A stretch of DNA of 64,000 bases from NCBI RefSeq assembly GCF_021026375.1, contig NZ_JAJNDB010000010.1, positions 1-64,000 on the forward strand. The letters are read 5' to 3'. Every line of letters starts with the position of its first letter. The first letter of the stretch is position 1. The notes under the pieces were generated by a model. The model was given only the letters and a program-made list of their open reading frames with translations. It did no database searches and had not been told where the DNA came from. This document shows positions 51,319 to 60,180 of the stretch, one piece after another. Source of the stretch: Actinomycetospora endophytica. GTDB lineage: Bacteria > Actinomycetota > Actinomycetes > Mycobacteriales > Pseudonocardiaceae. The position numbers and the translations under genes were made by a program.

Positions 51319-52961
51319 CGGGCGTCTCCCAAGGGGTGGCGGACGACCTGGACGGAGAAGTCGTCGGAGAGACTGTCGAAGCAGCCGAGCAACTGCAGCC
51401 GGCGCTTGAACGCCTCGAGGTTTGCGGTTGCAGCCGCACGCGCCTCGGCACCGTCGAGGAACCGGGGCGGTCGATCGATCAAGATCCCGTAGCGGTCGTG
51501 GAGCCTGTCGAGGACGGATTGGAGGGGCATTGAAGTACGATGGCTTTGACCGCCCGGACCGACGAACAGTGCAAGAAGCAGTGCCGTCAATTGTTCATCG
51601 CTCGGCGCATAACGCCACGTTCGCCGGTTAGCGGACAGACCGTGTAGCAGACCGTAAGGCTTGCGGAGCCCGCCGACCGACGACAACCACCCCACCGAGT
51701 TCTTCAGTGCCTTCGTCTCGTTGACGAACTGCATGACGTCGAGGAGTTTGTCGAGCTCGGAGGTGTCCTGACCTTGCACCTGGCGCAAAAAGTCGACCTC
51801 AGTCTCCGTGGCAGAATCACCGGGATCGGCGACCAGATTGTCGATCTGCGCCTCGCAGGAAGACTCGACGCGCCGATGTCCACGCAGCGACGCGAGCAGC
51901 TCAAGCCGGGCAGGACGATCGAGGGTCTCGTATCGGGATTTCTCGTCCGCGATCCGGTTGAGCACCTGCTCGACCACTACGAACGTCATGCGGTCCCGGA
52001 ACGCAAGACGAGTCCGGTCCAAATCGCGCTCGACGCAGCGCTTGGCGAGGCGGTCGGACTGCGAACCGATATCTTCGGTGACGTCACAATAGATTTCGAG
52101 CTCGGATGGTGGCGTTGTGTCGGTTCCCGCGGAGGCCATATCCGAAGGGAGCGTACCGGTCCGGAGCAATTCACGGGCTGCGGCATCGGTCCGCAAGGTG
52201 AACGTATAAATGCCGGTCGCGAGCAGTGCGGCAAATCCGCCCATCAGCGACTGCGGTGGTAGGCGATCGCCGTAGACTCGGAGATGCGCCAAGAGGGTCG
52301 CGCCGAGATCGGCGGCGACGCGCGGCATAGGCCCGTCTGCGACTACATCGTCGACCTTGCGCGCGTCGGCCATCTCGAAGCCCTCGAGGAACCGCAGCTC
52401 GAGGAGAGCCCCGATGTCTAGCTGGGCGGGGTCGGACAAGCGTGGCTCCCAGCGTGGCTGTGGCCCGATTTCAAGCCCACGCCCGACAGTGCGCACTACG
52501 AGGTCGCGCAGCTGCGCAACAGCGTTTCCCTGGCCTTCGGTCCGGGCGAGCTCGGCCACCAGCACCTGGTACACCAAATCGTCAATGCCGCGGTGTCGGG
52601 TCCGCTCCTTAGGCAGACCCGCGCGGTACGCAGCGAGCGTGAGTGGTGCAACAGCGAGCATCTGCTCTCCGGAGCGCGATCGCCCGACCGTCCCCATGTC
52701 CACTACGCAGGTTCGCAGCCATCCGTCGAGCAACGCTTGGTGTCGCGGTTCGTAGCCGACCACGGCACCACTACGGACCAGCGCCTCGCGGTATCCGGCA
52801 AAGTTCCCCGCATCAGTTCGCGACCGGCTCGAGCGTCCTCCCTTAACGCACATCTCGAACAGCTGAGGCAAAACCCTATCAGTATCAGTATCGATCAGCG
52901 AGAATACCGTCAATGGCCGATATTGGTAGGTCCGTAACGGTTTTGGAAGGCTGATGGTCAT
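51315..52961 (-). CDS. Unknown defence-operon protein (middle gene)
   Basis: A 548-residue soluble protein with no motif I can assign. It begins PLRTYQYRPLTVFSLIDTDT and contains helix-rich Arg/Glu stretches and a GGLRKPYGLLHGLSANRRTW block. Both ends overlap neighbours by four bases, so it is made with the kinase and HerA proteins. A short unknown protein in this middle position recalls DptG in dptFGH and MAD7 in the MADS kinase-ATPase arm; this is positional analogy only. Confidence 0.75.
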   Translation of the reverse strand: MTISLPKPLRTYQYRPLTVFSLIDTDTDRVLPQLFEMCVKGGRSSRSRTDAGNFAGYREALVRSGAVVGYEPRHQALLDGWLRTCVVDMGTVGRSRSGEQMLAVAPLTLAAYRAGLPKERTRHRGIDDLVYQVLVAELARTEGQGNAVAQLRDLVVRTVGRGLEIGPQPRWEPRLSDPAQLDIGALLELRFLEGFEMADARKVDDVVADGPMPRVAADLGATLLAHLRVYGDRLPPQSLMGGFAALLATGIYTFTLRTDAAARELLRTGTLPSDMASAGTDTTPPSELEIYCDVTEDIGSQSDRLAKRCVERDLDRTRLAFRDRMTFVVVEQVLNRIADEKSRYETLDRPARLELLASLRGHRRVESSCEAQIDNLVADPGDSATETEVDFLRQVQGQDTSELDKLLDVMQFVNETKALKNSVGWLSSVGGLRKPYGLLHGLSANRRTWRYAPSDEQLTALLLALFVGPGGQSHRTSMPLQSVLDRLHDRYGILIDRPPRFLDGAEARAAATANLEAFKRRLQLLGCFDSLSDDFSVQVVRHPLGDAR

Positions 52962-55900
52962 CGGTCCTCCAGGGCAATACGGCCGCCGTCGATCACAGTC
53001 GCCCCGACGGCGCGACCTGAGCCGTCAACGACCCGAACAGAACGCGCCGGCTGGAGCCGAAGCCGGTTCCCGAAGCCCTCGATCTCCTGGCGCAGAGCGG
53101 CGGAAGCAGTGTCCCCAACCAACTCTCCATCTGCTGTGCGGAGCAGGAGCTCGGCGACGTCCAGGCTTACGCGCAGCTGAGCGTTGGACGCCACGTGGAT
53201 GAGGATCATCTGATCGGCAAAGGACTCGACGAACGAGGACGAAGCGCTCGTGGCACGTAGTCGGAAGTCGGTGACGGGCAGCTCCTTGACCACCACGATC
53301 GCGCGCACCGAGGGATCGTCGAAGGCACGGTCACGAAGTGCCAGATGTGGGTCATCGTAGCCCGGGTAGGCGAGGAGCCGTGATACACCAAGGGCGATCC
53401 GCCCCAACGCTTTAGCAGGATCCCGCAGAGCGGCGAGGTACTCGTCGAGATAGCGGTAGCCCCTGACTTCGCGGTGGGCCTCTGTCGGAGCGGTCCACCC
53501 GCCAAAGAACAACGCGCGCTTCAGACTCCCCATGAGCTCGTGCTCCACCGCTGACAGGTCCGGGATCAGCCGCCGGTCCGCGCGAGCCGCGCGTGCCACT
53601 GCGGGTGCTGGCAGGACCGCCGGGTCGAGCTCGGCCCACTCCTGCACCAGGTAGTCACCGCTGTCCGGCGCGAAGGCCAGGTCGGGGGTACGGCGATACG
53701 GTCCTGCTCCGGGGTCCTGGCCGCGTCCGTGCTCACTGTGGACGGTTCCACAGTCGAGGTCTCCCGTGATGAGCCACGCGAGCGCCGACCGAAGGTCGCG
53801 GACGGTAGCCCGACGGCGGCGGCGCAGATGGCTGATTAGTAGGAGCTCTGAGAGTGCGCTACGGGCTGCGTTCCCGCGCAATAACTCGACGTTGCCGCGT
53901 ACTGGGCACACCGCACGCGCGATGCATTCGTCGCACGATGACCACCGCTCAGGTCCCGTGAGCGACGCTAGGATGTTCTCACCTAGGGGAACGATGCCGG
54001 ACCCCGACGGAAGCGCGAGTGCGCGGCGCTTGAGGTCCACCAGGACGATGCGCCCGCTGGCAGGTTCTCCGGCCTGCTGTCGCGCCAGCTCCTCCGCGAT
54101 CTCCGGGTAGCGCTCAGCGTGGTCGTTAAGAAAGAACTGCACGACCCTGCCATCGTTCGCCGCCAGGAGCACCGTGTGCTCGTCTTCGTCGGAATCTAGT
54201 GCTTGCCGGAGTAACTCGTCGGCGCTGAGTTGGCCGTGCGATTCCGAGGCGTCATAAACAGCCGCGAAAGTTCGAGCCCCAAGCCGTTTTTTCCACCCAG
54301 CGGCGTCGCTGTGTAACGTCGTTGCGCCTGAGGCATCGAGCTCTTCTCCTACCTGGACTAGATAGGAGGTCTTCCCATCGCCGGGGTTCCCGCTCAGAAC
54401 CACCACATCCAGATCACCGCGCGTGATCGCAGGTAATAGTTCGGTGTCGAGCCGAGTCTGCACGTAAGTCGCGTAAGCGAACGGGTCATCCATGCCTCGG
54501 TTTCCGGCATTCCCGACGTCACTGAGCCGGTAGAGACCACGCAGCGCAGCTACTGTCGGGTTGTGGACAGGGCGACCGGAAGCGCGTGAGGTGTCCCGCG
54601 CCCGCATCACCCTGTCGGCGAATGCGCGCGCGTCCTGTGGACGTGTAGCGGACTCAAACGACGCGCCTTCAAAAAGAGCGAACAGGAGCGCTTGACCATA
54701 GTACTGCTCTTGCTGAACGGAAGGTCGCACAACTCGCCGTCGCTCGTCCATGGCGGTCCCCGCAAAGGGGTAATGACCCAGCATTACCTCGAGCAGCGAA
54801 ACCGAGGCGCTGTAGATGTCCGCAGCCGGGCTCCAGTGCCGCCGGAGGATGACCTCGGGAGCGGTGTATGGAGGGGACCCGACCGCTGACCGTGCCTCTT
54901 CAGCGCGCGCCGATAGACCGAAGTCAATGAGCGCGGCGCTGCCGTCGTCCCGAACGATGATGTTGTTTGGACTAACGTCGCGGTGGTAAAGCATTTGCTC
55001 GTGGGCGTCCGCCAAGCCCCGCAGAATGTCGACTGCTATACGACGACATTGCTCTTGATCGAGCCTCCTATCCGCATGAGCGAGGTCGCGCAAGCTCTGC
55101 CCGGGAATGTACTCCTGGACGAGGACGCCGGGCTCGGGGTGGGCGAGCACGTCGTACACCCGCGCACAGTACCGGCTGTGCAACCAATCAGCGCTGCGGT
55201 ATTCCGCCAGCACCTGGTCGAAACCCGAACGGTGGCCATGGAGATGCTTGAGTGTGCGGTGCGTTTCGACGGTTTCGTCCCACGCCAGCCACGTCACCGC
55301 CCAGGCACCTTCGCCGAGGCGACGCAGGAGACGGAACCTTCCGTTGACGAGGGCGTTCTCCTCCATCTCGACAATTGGGGAGGCTGCCGGCTCTTGCTCT
55401 TCAGACTCCGCCCCCTTGGACCTCCGCACGGCCCGGACGACATCGGCGGCTTCCGGCCGGTCGTCGACGGCGAGGGCCATGCCTTCAGCAAGCACCTGCC
55501 CGACCTCCGGGTAGGCAGCCGCAAGAGCTCGAGCCATGTCGTGGTCAGGTTGATCGGTCGCATCGCCATGAAGCCATTGCACGAGGCATAGCGCGAGGGC
55601 ATAGACGTCGTCACGCGGCTGAAAATGCTCCGGGCCGGTGCCAGGTGGCTGGAACCCAGCCGAACCGTGGTCCGAGTCCAGGACCCCGGCGATCGTCTCA
55701 GTGGACGGGAGATGTGCGCGGCTAAAGTCGCGGAAACGGACTCGGTGCGTGTCAGGGTGGAGCTCGACGCTTCGCATCTGGAGTGCCCGATGCGTAACGC
55801 CCTCGGCATGTACGTCGGCCAGCGCCTGAAAGGCCTCGCTAACTACGTGGCGCGCGATCTCGACGGGTACGCGGCCGGTGTCGTCGGGTTCGGGTCGACC

Positions 55901-56767
55901 GGCAGCCGCGAGCCGCCCAAGGCTCTCCGCGCTCATGTCTACGAGGACAGGAGTAACGCGGTAGCCCTCCCAATCAAACCAGCCCTGGACCCGCCAGGTG
56001 CGGTCCTTAGCTGATAACCGAACCAAGGCATCGTGCTCGCGAGTGGCGAGCCGCGCGGCAGCGTCCGAGTCGGTCGCGCCGATGATCGGGACGCAGTAAA
56101 GCCCTACGTGCTCCCCGGCGGGGTTCAAGGTCGGATATACGCGCGCGTTGCCGTTGACGACCGGACTTCCCAACACGTGGTACTGCAAGATCGTCTGGGG
56201 CGGTCCTTCCTTCGAGCGCTCCCCAAGGCCGAGTAGGTAACTGATGACGCCCTGACGTAGCGGTGCCATGGCGGCGGGAAATTCGCTGTCGATAGCCACC
56301 AGCCGTGAAGCGGCGTCATCGAGCCGGAGCACCACGTCGTCACCAAGCTCGTCAGCCCCACGAAGCACCAGCCGGTCATGTGACAGCACCACATGCCCAG
56401 ACACAGGTCGGCGGCCGCGGGGGAGACTGCGCTGCGCAGATGTCCAGCCGACAACTTTCGTGCGAAGGCGCCCTGCCAGCACCCGGGTAGCGTGGGCCAC
56501 CTGATTCGCGGGGTTATGCCGGCGGTCTCCGTCGACATACCAGGAGACCTCTCCGACTTCGACGTGCCGACCCCACGCCTTCTCCTCGCAGACGAAGACG
56601 GCATGGAGCCCGATGATCACAAGGTCCAGGTCGACGGCCCCCATGGGGTCGGGTATCTGCCGACCAGCGACAACGTCCCATTCGCGCGGCAACGATTCGG
56701 CGAGCGATCGAGCGGCCTTCTCCTCGCCGGGCCCGTGCCAGTCTCCCAGGACGTGCAGACGAGCCAT
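52958..56767 (-). CDS. NERD - pseudokinase - protein kinase - P-loop NTPase fusion
   Basis: A 1269-residue multidomain protein, first gene of the operon. Residues 1-115 form a NERD domain (LDLVIIGLHAVFVCEEKAWG). A kinase-like fold at about 200-450 is probably inactive: the catalytic loop reads THRALQM and the DFG equivalent is DFSRA. A second kinase at about 470-720 looks active: LGEGAWAV loop, YHRDVSPNNIIV (about 594), DFGLSA (about 615) and TAPEVIL. From about 780 a P-loop NTPase has VVLSGNPGDGKTSYLVQVG and later a CDECIARAVCPVRGN cysteine cluster. NERD plus kinase recalls PglW of the Pgl/BREX-2 system; the P-loop tail recalls DptF. It may sense infection and phosphorylate partners. Confidence 0.85.
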   Translation of the reverse strand: MARLHVLGDWHGPGEEKAARSLAESLPREWDVVAGRQIPDPMGAVDLDLVIIGLHAVFVCEEKAWGRHVEVGEVSWYVDGDRRHNPANQVAHATRVLAGRLRTKVVGWTSAQRSLPRGRRPVSGHVVLSHDRLVLRGADELGDDVVLRLDDAASRLVAIDSEFPAAMAPLRQGVISYLLGLGERSKEGPPQTILQYHVLGSPVVNGNARVYPTLNPAGEHVGLYCVPIIGATDSDAAARLATREHDALVRLSAKDRTWRVQGWFDWEGYRVTPVLVDMSAESLGRLAAAGRPEPDDTGRVPVEIARHVVSEAFQALADVHAEGVTHRALQMRSVELHPDTHRVRFRDFSRAHLPSTETIAGVLDSDHGSAGFQPPGTGPEHFQPRDDVYALALCLVQWLHGDATDQPDHDMARALAAAYPEVGQVLAEGMALAVDDRPEAADVVRAVRRSKGAESEEQEPAASPIVEMEENALVNGRFRLLRRLGEGAWAVTWLAWDETVETHRTLKHLHGHRSGFDQVLAEYRSADWLHSRYCARVYDVLAHPEPGVLVQEYIPGQSLRDLAHADRRLDQEQCRRIAVDILRGLADAHEQMLYHRDVSPNNIIVRDDGSAALIDFGLSARAEEARSAVGSPPYTAPEVILRRHWSPAADIYSASVSLLEVMLGHYPFAGTAMDERRRVVRPSVQQEQYYGQALLFALFEGASFESATRPQDARAFADRVMRARDTSRASGRPVHNPTVAALRGLYRLSDVGNAGNRGMDDPFAYATYVQTRLDTELLPAITRGDLDVVVLSGNPGDGKTSYLVQVGEELDASGATTLHSDAAGWKKRLGARTFAAVYDASESHGQLSADELLRQALDSDEDEHTVLLAANDGRVVQFFLNDHAERYPEIAEELARQQAGEPASGRIVLVDLKRRALALPSGSGIVPLGENILASLTGPERWSSCDECIARAVCPVRGNVELLRGNAARSALSELLLISHLRRRRRATVRDLRSALAWLITGDLDCGTVHSEHGRGQDPGAGPYRRTPDLAFAPDSGDYLVQEWAELDPAVLPAPAVARAARADRRLIPDLSAVEHELMGSLKRALFFGGWTAPTEAHREVRGYRYLDEYLAALRDPAKALGRIALGVSRLLAYPGYDDPHLALRDRAFDDPSVRAIVVVKELPVTDFRLRATSASSSFVESFADQMILIHVASNAQLRVSLDVAELLLRTADGELVGDTASAALRQEIEGFGNRLRLQPARSVRVVDGSGRAVGATVIDGGRIALEDR

Positions 56768-56871
56768 CAGGCCCGCATCCTTGGGATGAGCGATTCGGTG
56801 GTCATGGGGCCGCCATTCGTCGTCCTCGGTGGTCCGTCCTCCACTGGCTGGGACACACTAGGTGATCCCGC

Positions 56872-57137
56872 GTGACGACCGACACGGGCCACGCCCGAAG
56901 ACGCGCCCTTCGCCCCCGGCTGTGCGCTGGTAACCCCGGTCGACGGCGCCCGGGTCAGCGGTGTATCCCGAAGCGTCCTGCAAGAGATGGGGCTCCGCCC
57001 GACGCCGGCGGAGTCTCTGCGGCGAGGACCGCTCCACGGCATCGAGCAGCGGCCCCCGCCGCAGGGTCGGCCCAGGTGGGAGCTCGTCGCCAGGACCAAC
57101 ACGAGGCAGGAGGCGGCCGACAACCACGATTTGGAGA
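56872..57137 (+). pseudogene. Possible decayed plus-strand gene fragment
   Basis: The 370-bp gap between the kinase gene and the HNH gene is not random. GTG 56872 has AGGTGA upstream and reads VTTDTGHAR; after about ten codons the protein-like sequence continues in another frame (EDAPFAPGCALVTPVDGARV, then SRSVLQEMGLRPTPAES and LVARTNTRQEAADNHDLEIN). Third-position GC is high in that frame. No family is recognised and no clean end exists before the convergent HNH gene. The kinase operon's promoter must also lie here. Confidence 0.3.
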
Positions 57138-58043
57138 TCAACCTGCCGCTCGGAACTCCTCGTAACGCTCCTCCACGCGCTGACGGTCGGGGTGTTGAGC
57201 CTGCCGTCTCGGCAGCGTCAAGGGGACGCCCTCCATCGCCTGCAAGCCATGCTTCAACATCGGCCCGTCGATCTCGTCGAGGATGTCTCGTCGTACGGCA
57301 ATCTTGAAGTCGGGGCGCAGACCTAGGACATTCGCGTCAAAAGCTCGGTGGTGGATCGAGCACAGCGACAACCCGTTCGGCACCACGGGCGTTCCGCGTT
57401 CCTTTGAATCCGGAATGATATGCGCAGCGTCGAGCAACTCGACGTGCTTAAGGCGACACATCGCACAGGACCGCTCGTAAGCGCCAAGGACCTGGGCTCG
57501 GAAGACTGGCTGATGCAGTCGCAGGTTGGTCAGCCGTTGCACGGTGCGCCGCCGATCGACCTCATCGGCTCGGGGCACGCCGAGGAAGCGCTGATCCTCG
57601 CTGATCGCGAGAGCGACCCTGAGCTGGTCAGGCTCATCGGCTACGACGTATACGGGGTAGCGGGCGAGATAGACGCTCGGCTCGATCGCAACGAACCAGA
57701 TCACAGGCAGTTGATGCTGGTATGCAAGGCGAAGCGCGCGGTTCTCAAAGAACTCTGGATCGTTGCCGCGGTATGCATAGCGCACAAGCCCGTCGGGGCC
57801 TTCGGCGTCCTCGTAGGGCGGCTTGCCTCCGGGAGGCGTCCATGTCGTCCGGATTGACAGCGCGGCCTCGAGCTGTCGCGGCTTACAGATTCCTTGCTGC
57901 CGGAGGAGGAGCGACACCCTCTCGCCCTGGAACGGAAAGCTCGAAACGTCAGGTTGCTTCACCGGCTGGGTGCCGAGCTGAGTGCGCTCGTCCAGCCATC
58001 GCATCGCCGCCTCGCGGGCTGCGAGCTCGTCCAGGAAGGCCAC
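57138..58043 (-). CDS. HNH endonuclease with possible sulfur-binding (SBD-like) N-terminal domain
   Basis: About 301 residues from GTG 58043 (start uncertain; no strong ribosome site). The C-terminal HNH motif is clear: CAMCRLKHVELLDAAHIIPD, a GLSLCSIHHRAFDANVLGL block and two CxxC-type cysteines. The N-terminal half (LLLRQQGICKPRQLEAALSI, then DGLVRYAYRGNDP, and PVIWFVAIEPSVYLARYPVY) resembles the domain that in ScoMcrA/SprMcrA-type enzymes binds phosphorothioated DNA. If so it would be a modification-dependent type IV enzyme. Domain assignment is from memory. No dnd or ssp modification genes are in the window. Confidence 0.8.
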   Translation of the reverse strand: MAFLDELAAREAAMRWLDERTQLGTQPVKQPDVSSFPFQGERVSLLLRQQGICKPRQLEAALSIRTTWTPPGGKPPYEDAEGPDGLVRYAYRGNDPEFFENRALRLAYQHQLPVIWFVAIEPSVYLARYPVYVVADEPDQLRVALAISEDQRFLGVPRADEVDRRRTVQRLTNLRLHQPVFRAQVLGAYERSCAMCRLKHVELLDAAHIIPDSKERGTPVVPNGLSLCSIHHRAFDANVLGLRPDFKIAVRRDILDEIDGPMLKHGLQAMEGVPLTLPRRQAQHPDRQRVEERYEEFRAAG

Positions 58044-58148
58044 GACCGAGATCGTGCCACGGCTCCGTTCCCTCGGACGGTCGACAGGCGCGGCTCGGTC
58101 GGAAGGCGATCGGTAGCCTCCCTTCGCGAGTCGACCAAGGGGGAACGA

Positions 58149-59177
58149 TTGACGGTTGAGCCTCACGGCATGACACCGGACGACGAGAGGTACTGGCGGG
58201 CCATCCAGGCGTGGAAGGCCAGGCGGTTCCACTCAAGTAGTCGCCAGCTGGTCCCAGCGTCTTGGCGGACGGTAGCTTCCAAGGCGACCGACAAGACGCG
58301 AGAGCGTGTCGGCGCAGCGGTGGAGATGATTCCGAACGCCGACAAGTTCGGCGAGCTGCTGAACCAGGCGCTACAGGGTCTTACCGAGGCTGGAGCGCGG
58401 GCGGGGGCGGCGTCTGTGCGAAAGCAAGCCGTCCTCAAGGGCTATCGCAAGCGCGGATATCCCGTTGAGGAGATTGAGGACATCCGTAAGCTGGAGTGCA
58501 AGGATGTCCAGAAGGTCAAGCCACGGTTGGAGCTCGCGTACATGGGCGCTTCGGCGGTTCAGGGCGCCGGAACCGGGTTCGTGGCGTCGGGCGGAACGAT
58601 GGTCGCGGCCGGCGGGGCGGCCGTCGGCGGCGTCGGCGCTGCGCCCGGCGTAGGAACCATCGTGGCGGCCATGGCGACCGACGTCGCTGGGAACATCGTC
58701 GGGAGCAACCGGGCAGTGGCACACGTAGCGGCCTACTACGGCTACGACATCGACGATCCCTCGGAGCGGCTCTACGCCCTCGGTGTGCTGTCGATGGGTC
58801 TTGCCGGAGACGCGGGCAAGCTCGTCGCTTACCGAGAGCTCAACAACCTTGTGCAGCAACTTGCGCGACGCCAGACGTGGAACCAACTGAGCAAGAACCA
58901 GGTAGCTCGGGTCGTTCAGGCGGTCTATAGGACGCTCGGCATGACGATCACGAAGAAGAAGCTTGCCCTGGCCGTTCCGGTCGTAGGGGTTGCCACGGGT
59001 GCCGGACTCAACGCACGCACGCTGGCACGCGTCGTCGACGACGCGGAGCACTTGTACATGGAGCGCTTTCTGCGCGAGAAATACGGGCTGCCTCTGATCG
59101 ACGACGAAGGGTCGGCCGAGGGCGGTTTAGTTGAGGTCATTGAATCGGAGATCGTGGACCCGGACGATGACGCCTAG
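58149..59177 (+). CDS. EcsC-family protein
   Basis: About 342 residues. A TTG start at 58149 has GGGGG five bases upstream; an ATG at 58170 is the alternative. The central GTMVAAGGAAVGGVGAAPGV region and following VGTIVAAMATDVAGNIVG form the Gly/Ala-rich hydrophobic part typical of EcsC proteins, followed by a charged helical region and a GVLSMGLAGDAGKL block. EcsC-family proteins have unknown activity and are common in defence and ABC-transporter neighbourhoods. It is divergent from the HNH gene. Confidence 0.8.
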   Translation: MTVEPHGMTPDDERYWRAIQAWKARRFHSSSRQLVPASWRTVASKATDKTRERVGAAVEMIPNADKFGELLNQALQGLTEAGARAGAASVRKQAVLKGYRKRGYPVEEIEDIRKLECKDVQKVKPRLELAYMGASAVQGAGTGFVASGGTMVAAGGAAVGGVGAAPGVGTIVAAMATDVAGNIVGSNRAVAHVAAYYGYDIDDPSERLYALGVLSMGLAGDAGKLVAYRELNNLVQQLARRQTWNQLSKNQVARVVQAVYRTLGMTITKKKLALAVPVVGVATGAGLNARTLARVVDDAEHLYMERFLREKYGLPLIDDEGSAEGGLVEVIESEIVDPDDDA

Positions 59178-59208
59178 CCGAGGCATCGGGGGAAGAGAAC
59201 TCAACCCT

Positions 59209-59237
59209 CCGCCAGGACCCTGGTCCCGGTCCGGCGG
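59209..59237. terminator. Hairpin between convergent EcsC and VOC genes
   Basis: CCGCC-A-GGACC pairs with GGTCC-GGCGG across an eight-base loop with one bulged A, 32 bases after the EcsC stop. The rest of the 163-bp gap shows nothing further. Confidence 0.45.
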
Positions 59238-59340
59238 CGGGTCGTGTCAGGACGGTACTGGAGTCGCCGGACATCGTTGACCTCCGGGTTGCCGATGCCG
59301 TCCTTACTCTGGGCCTGGTCACCGCGGGCGGCCCGCTCAG

Positions 59341-59784
59341 CTACCCGGTCGCACCCGACGGCCATCGAGCCGGCGCCCAGTCCCCCTCAAAGTCCGTCGT
59401 CTGCCCCACCTCGATCAGGTGCCCGTCGGGGTCGCGGAGGTAGCAGCGGATCTCGTAGTCGTGCTGTTTGGGCGGCGTCAGGAACTCCGCACCCCGGGCA
59501 CTCCATTCGGCGTACACGGCGTGGATGTCCTTGACCCGGATGTTGAGGAAGCTGCTGACACGGTCAGGATCGCTCGGCGGCTCCAGCGAGACCGATGGCT
59601 TGTCGTCGGTCGGGCCCCCGCCTACATTGATGATGATCCAGCTGTTGGAGAGCGCCACATAGGTCACGTCCCCGGAGAAGGCCACCTTCCCGCCGAGTAT
59701 TTCAGTGTAGAAGCGGCGAGAGCGCTCGACGTCGTCGGAAACGATGAAATGCGCCAGCACGATTTCCTGGTCGATGTCGGTCAT
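59341..59784 (-). CDS. VOC-family protein
   Basis: A 147-residue VOC protein. DIDQEIVLAHFIVSDDVERS starts the first module, RFYTEILGG follows, and the second ends with RCYLRDPDGHLIEVGQTTDF. The ATG at 59784 sits five bases after GAGGAGG; an adjacent ATG at 59787 is too close to it. It marks the return to host-like sequence after the island. Substrate unknown. Confidence 0.88.
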   Translation of the reverse strand: MTDIDQEIVLAHFIVSDDVERSRRFYTEILGGKVAFSGDVTYVALSNSWIIINVGGGPTDDKPSVSLEPPSDPDRVSSFLNIRVKDIHAVYAEWSARGAEFLTPPKQHDYEIRCYLRDPDGHLIEVGQTTDFEGDWAPARWPSGATG

Positions 59785-59859
59785 CATGACCTCCTCTGAT
59801 GGGGACGGACTCGGTATAACGGTGAGCACCGGAGTACGACGAGAGATGACGGACGCCCG

Positions 59860-60174
59860 ATGAACCCTGACGCCCAGGACCAGCAGAACGACCGCGGCGA
59901 GGACGGGTGGGGTGACCAGCCGATGGCCGCGGAGACGCCCACCGCGACTGAGCTCGCCGAGCTCCAGGAGGCGGCGGTGGCGTTGCGCGACCGCATCGCG
60001 TCCCCGGGTCGCTACCCGCCCTTCCCGCGGGAGGTCACGCTGCTCATGGCCGCCCGCCTGCTCGAGACGATCGCCGAGGCCGGCCCCACCCCGACGCCGG
60101 ACCGGTGGCAGACCGTGGTCGACGCCGCCGACGAGATCGCCCACCACGTCCGCCGCAACGGCCCGACGTCGTGA
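59860..60174 (+). CDS. Hypothetical protein
   Basis: A 104-residue soluble protein with an acidic, Gln-rich N-terminus and two predicted helices (ELAELQEAAVALRDRIAS and REVTLLMAARLLETIAEAG). No family is recognised. It diverges from the VOC gene and is convergent with the epoxide hydrolase six bases away. Confidence 0.6.
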   Translation: MNPDAQDQQNDRGEDGWGDQPMAAETPTATELAELQEAAVALRDRIASPGRYPPFPREVTLLMAARLLETIAEAGPTPTPDRWQTVVDAADEIAHHVRRNGPTS

Positions 60175-60180
60175 CCCTCC

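Noticed and set aside
36955..58043. Assignment of the island to BREX, DISARM or Dnd/Ssp
   Set aside because: No PglZ, BrxL, DrmB, DndA-E or SspA-D was seen. Only partial likeness (NERD-kinase, HerA, DptFGH-like order) exists.
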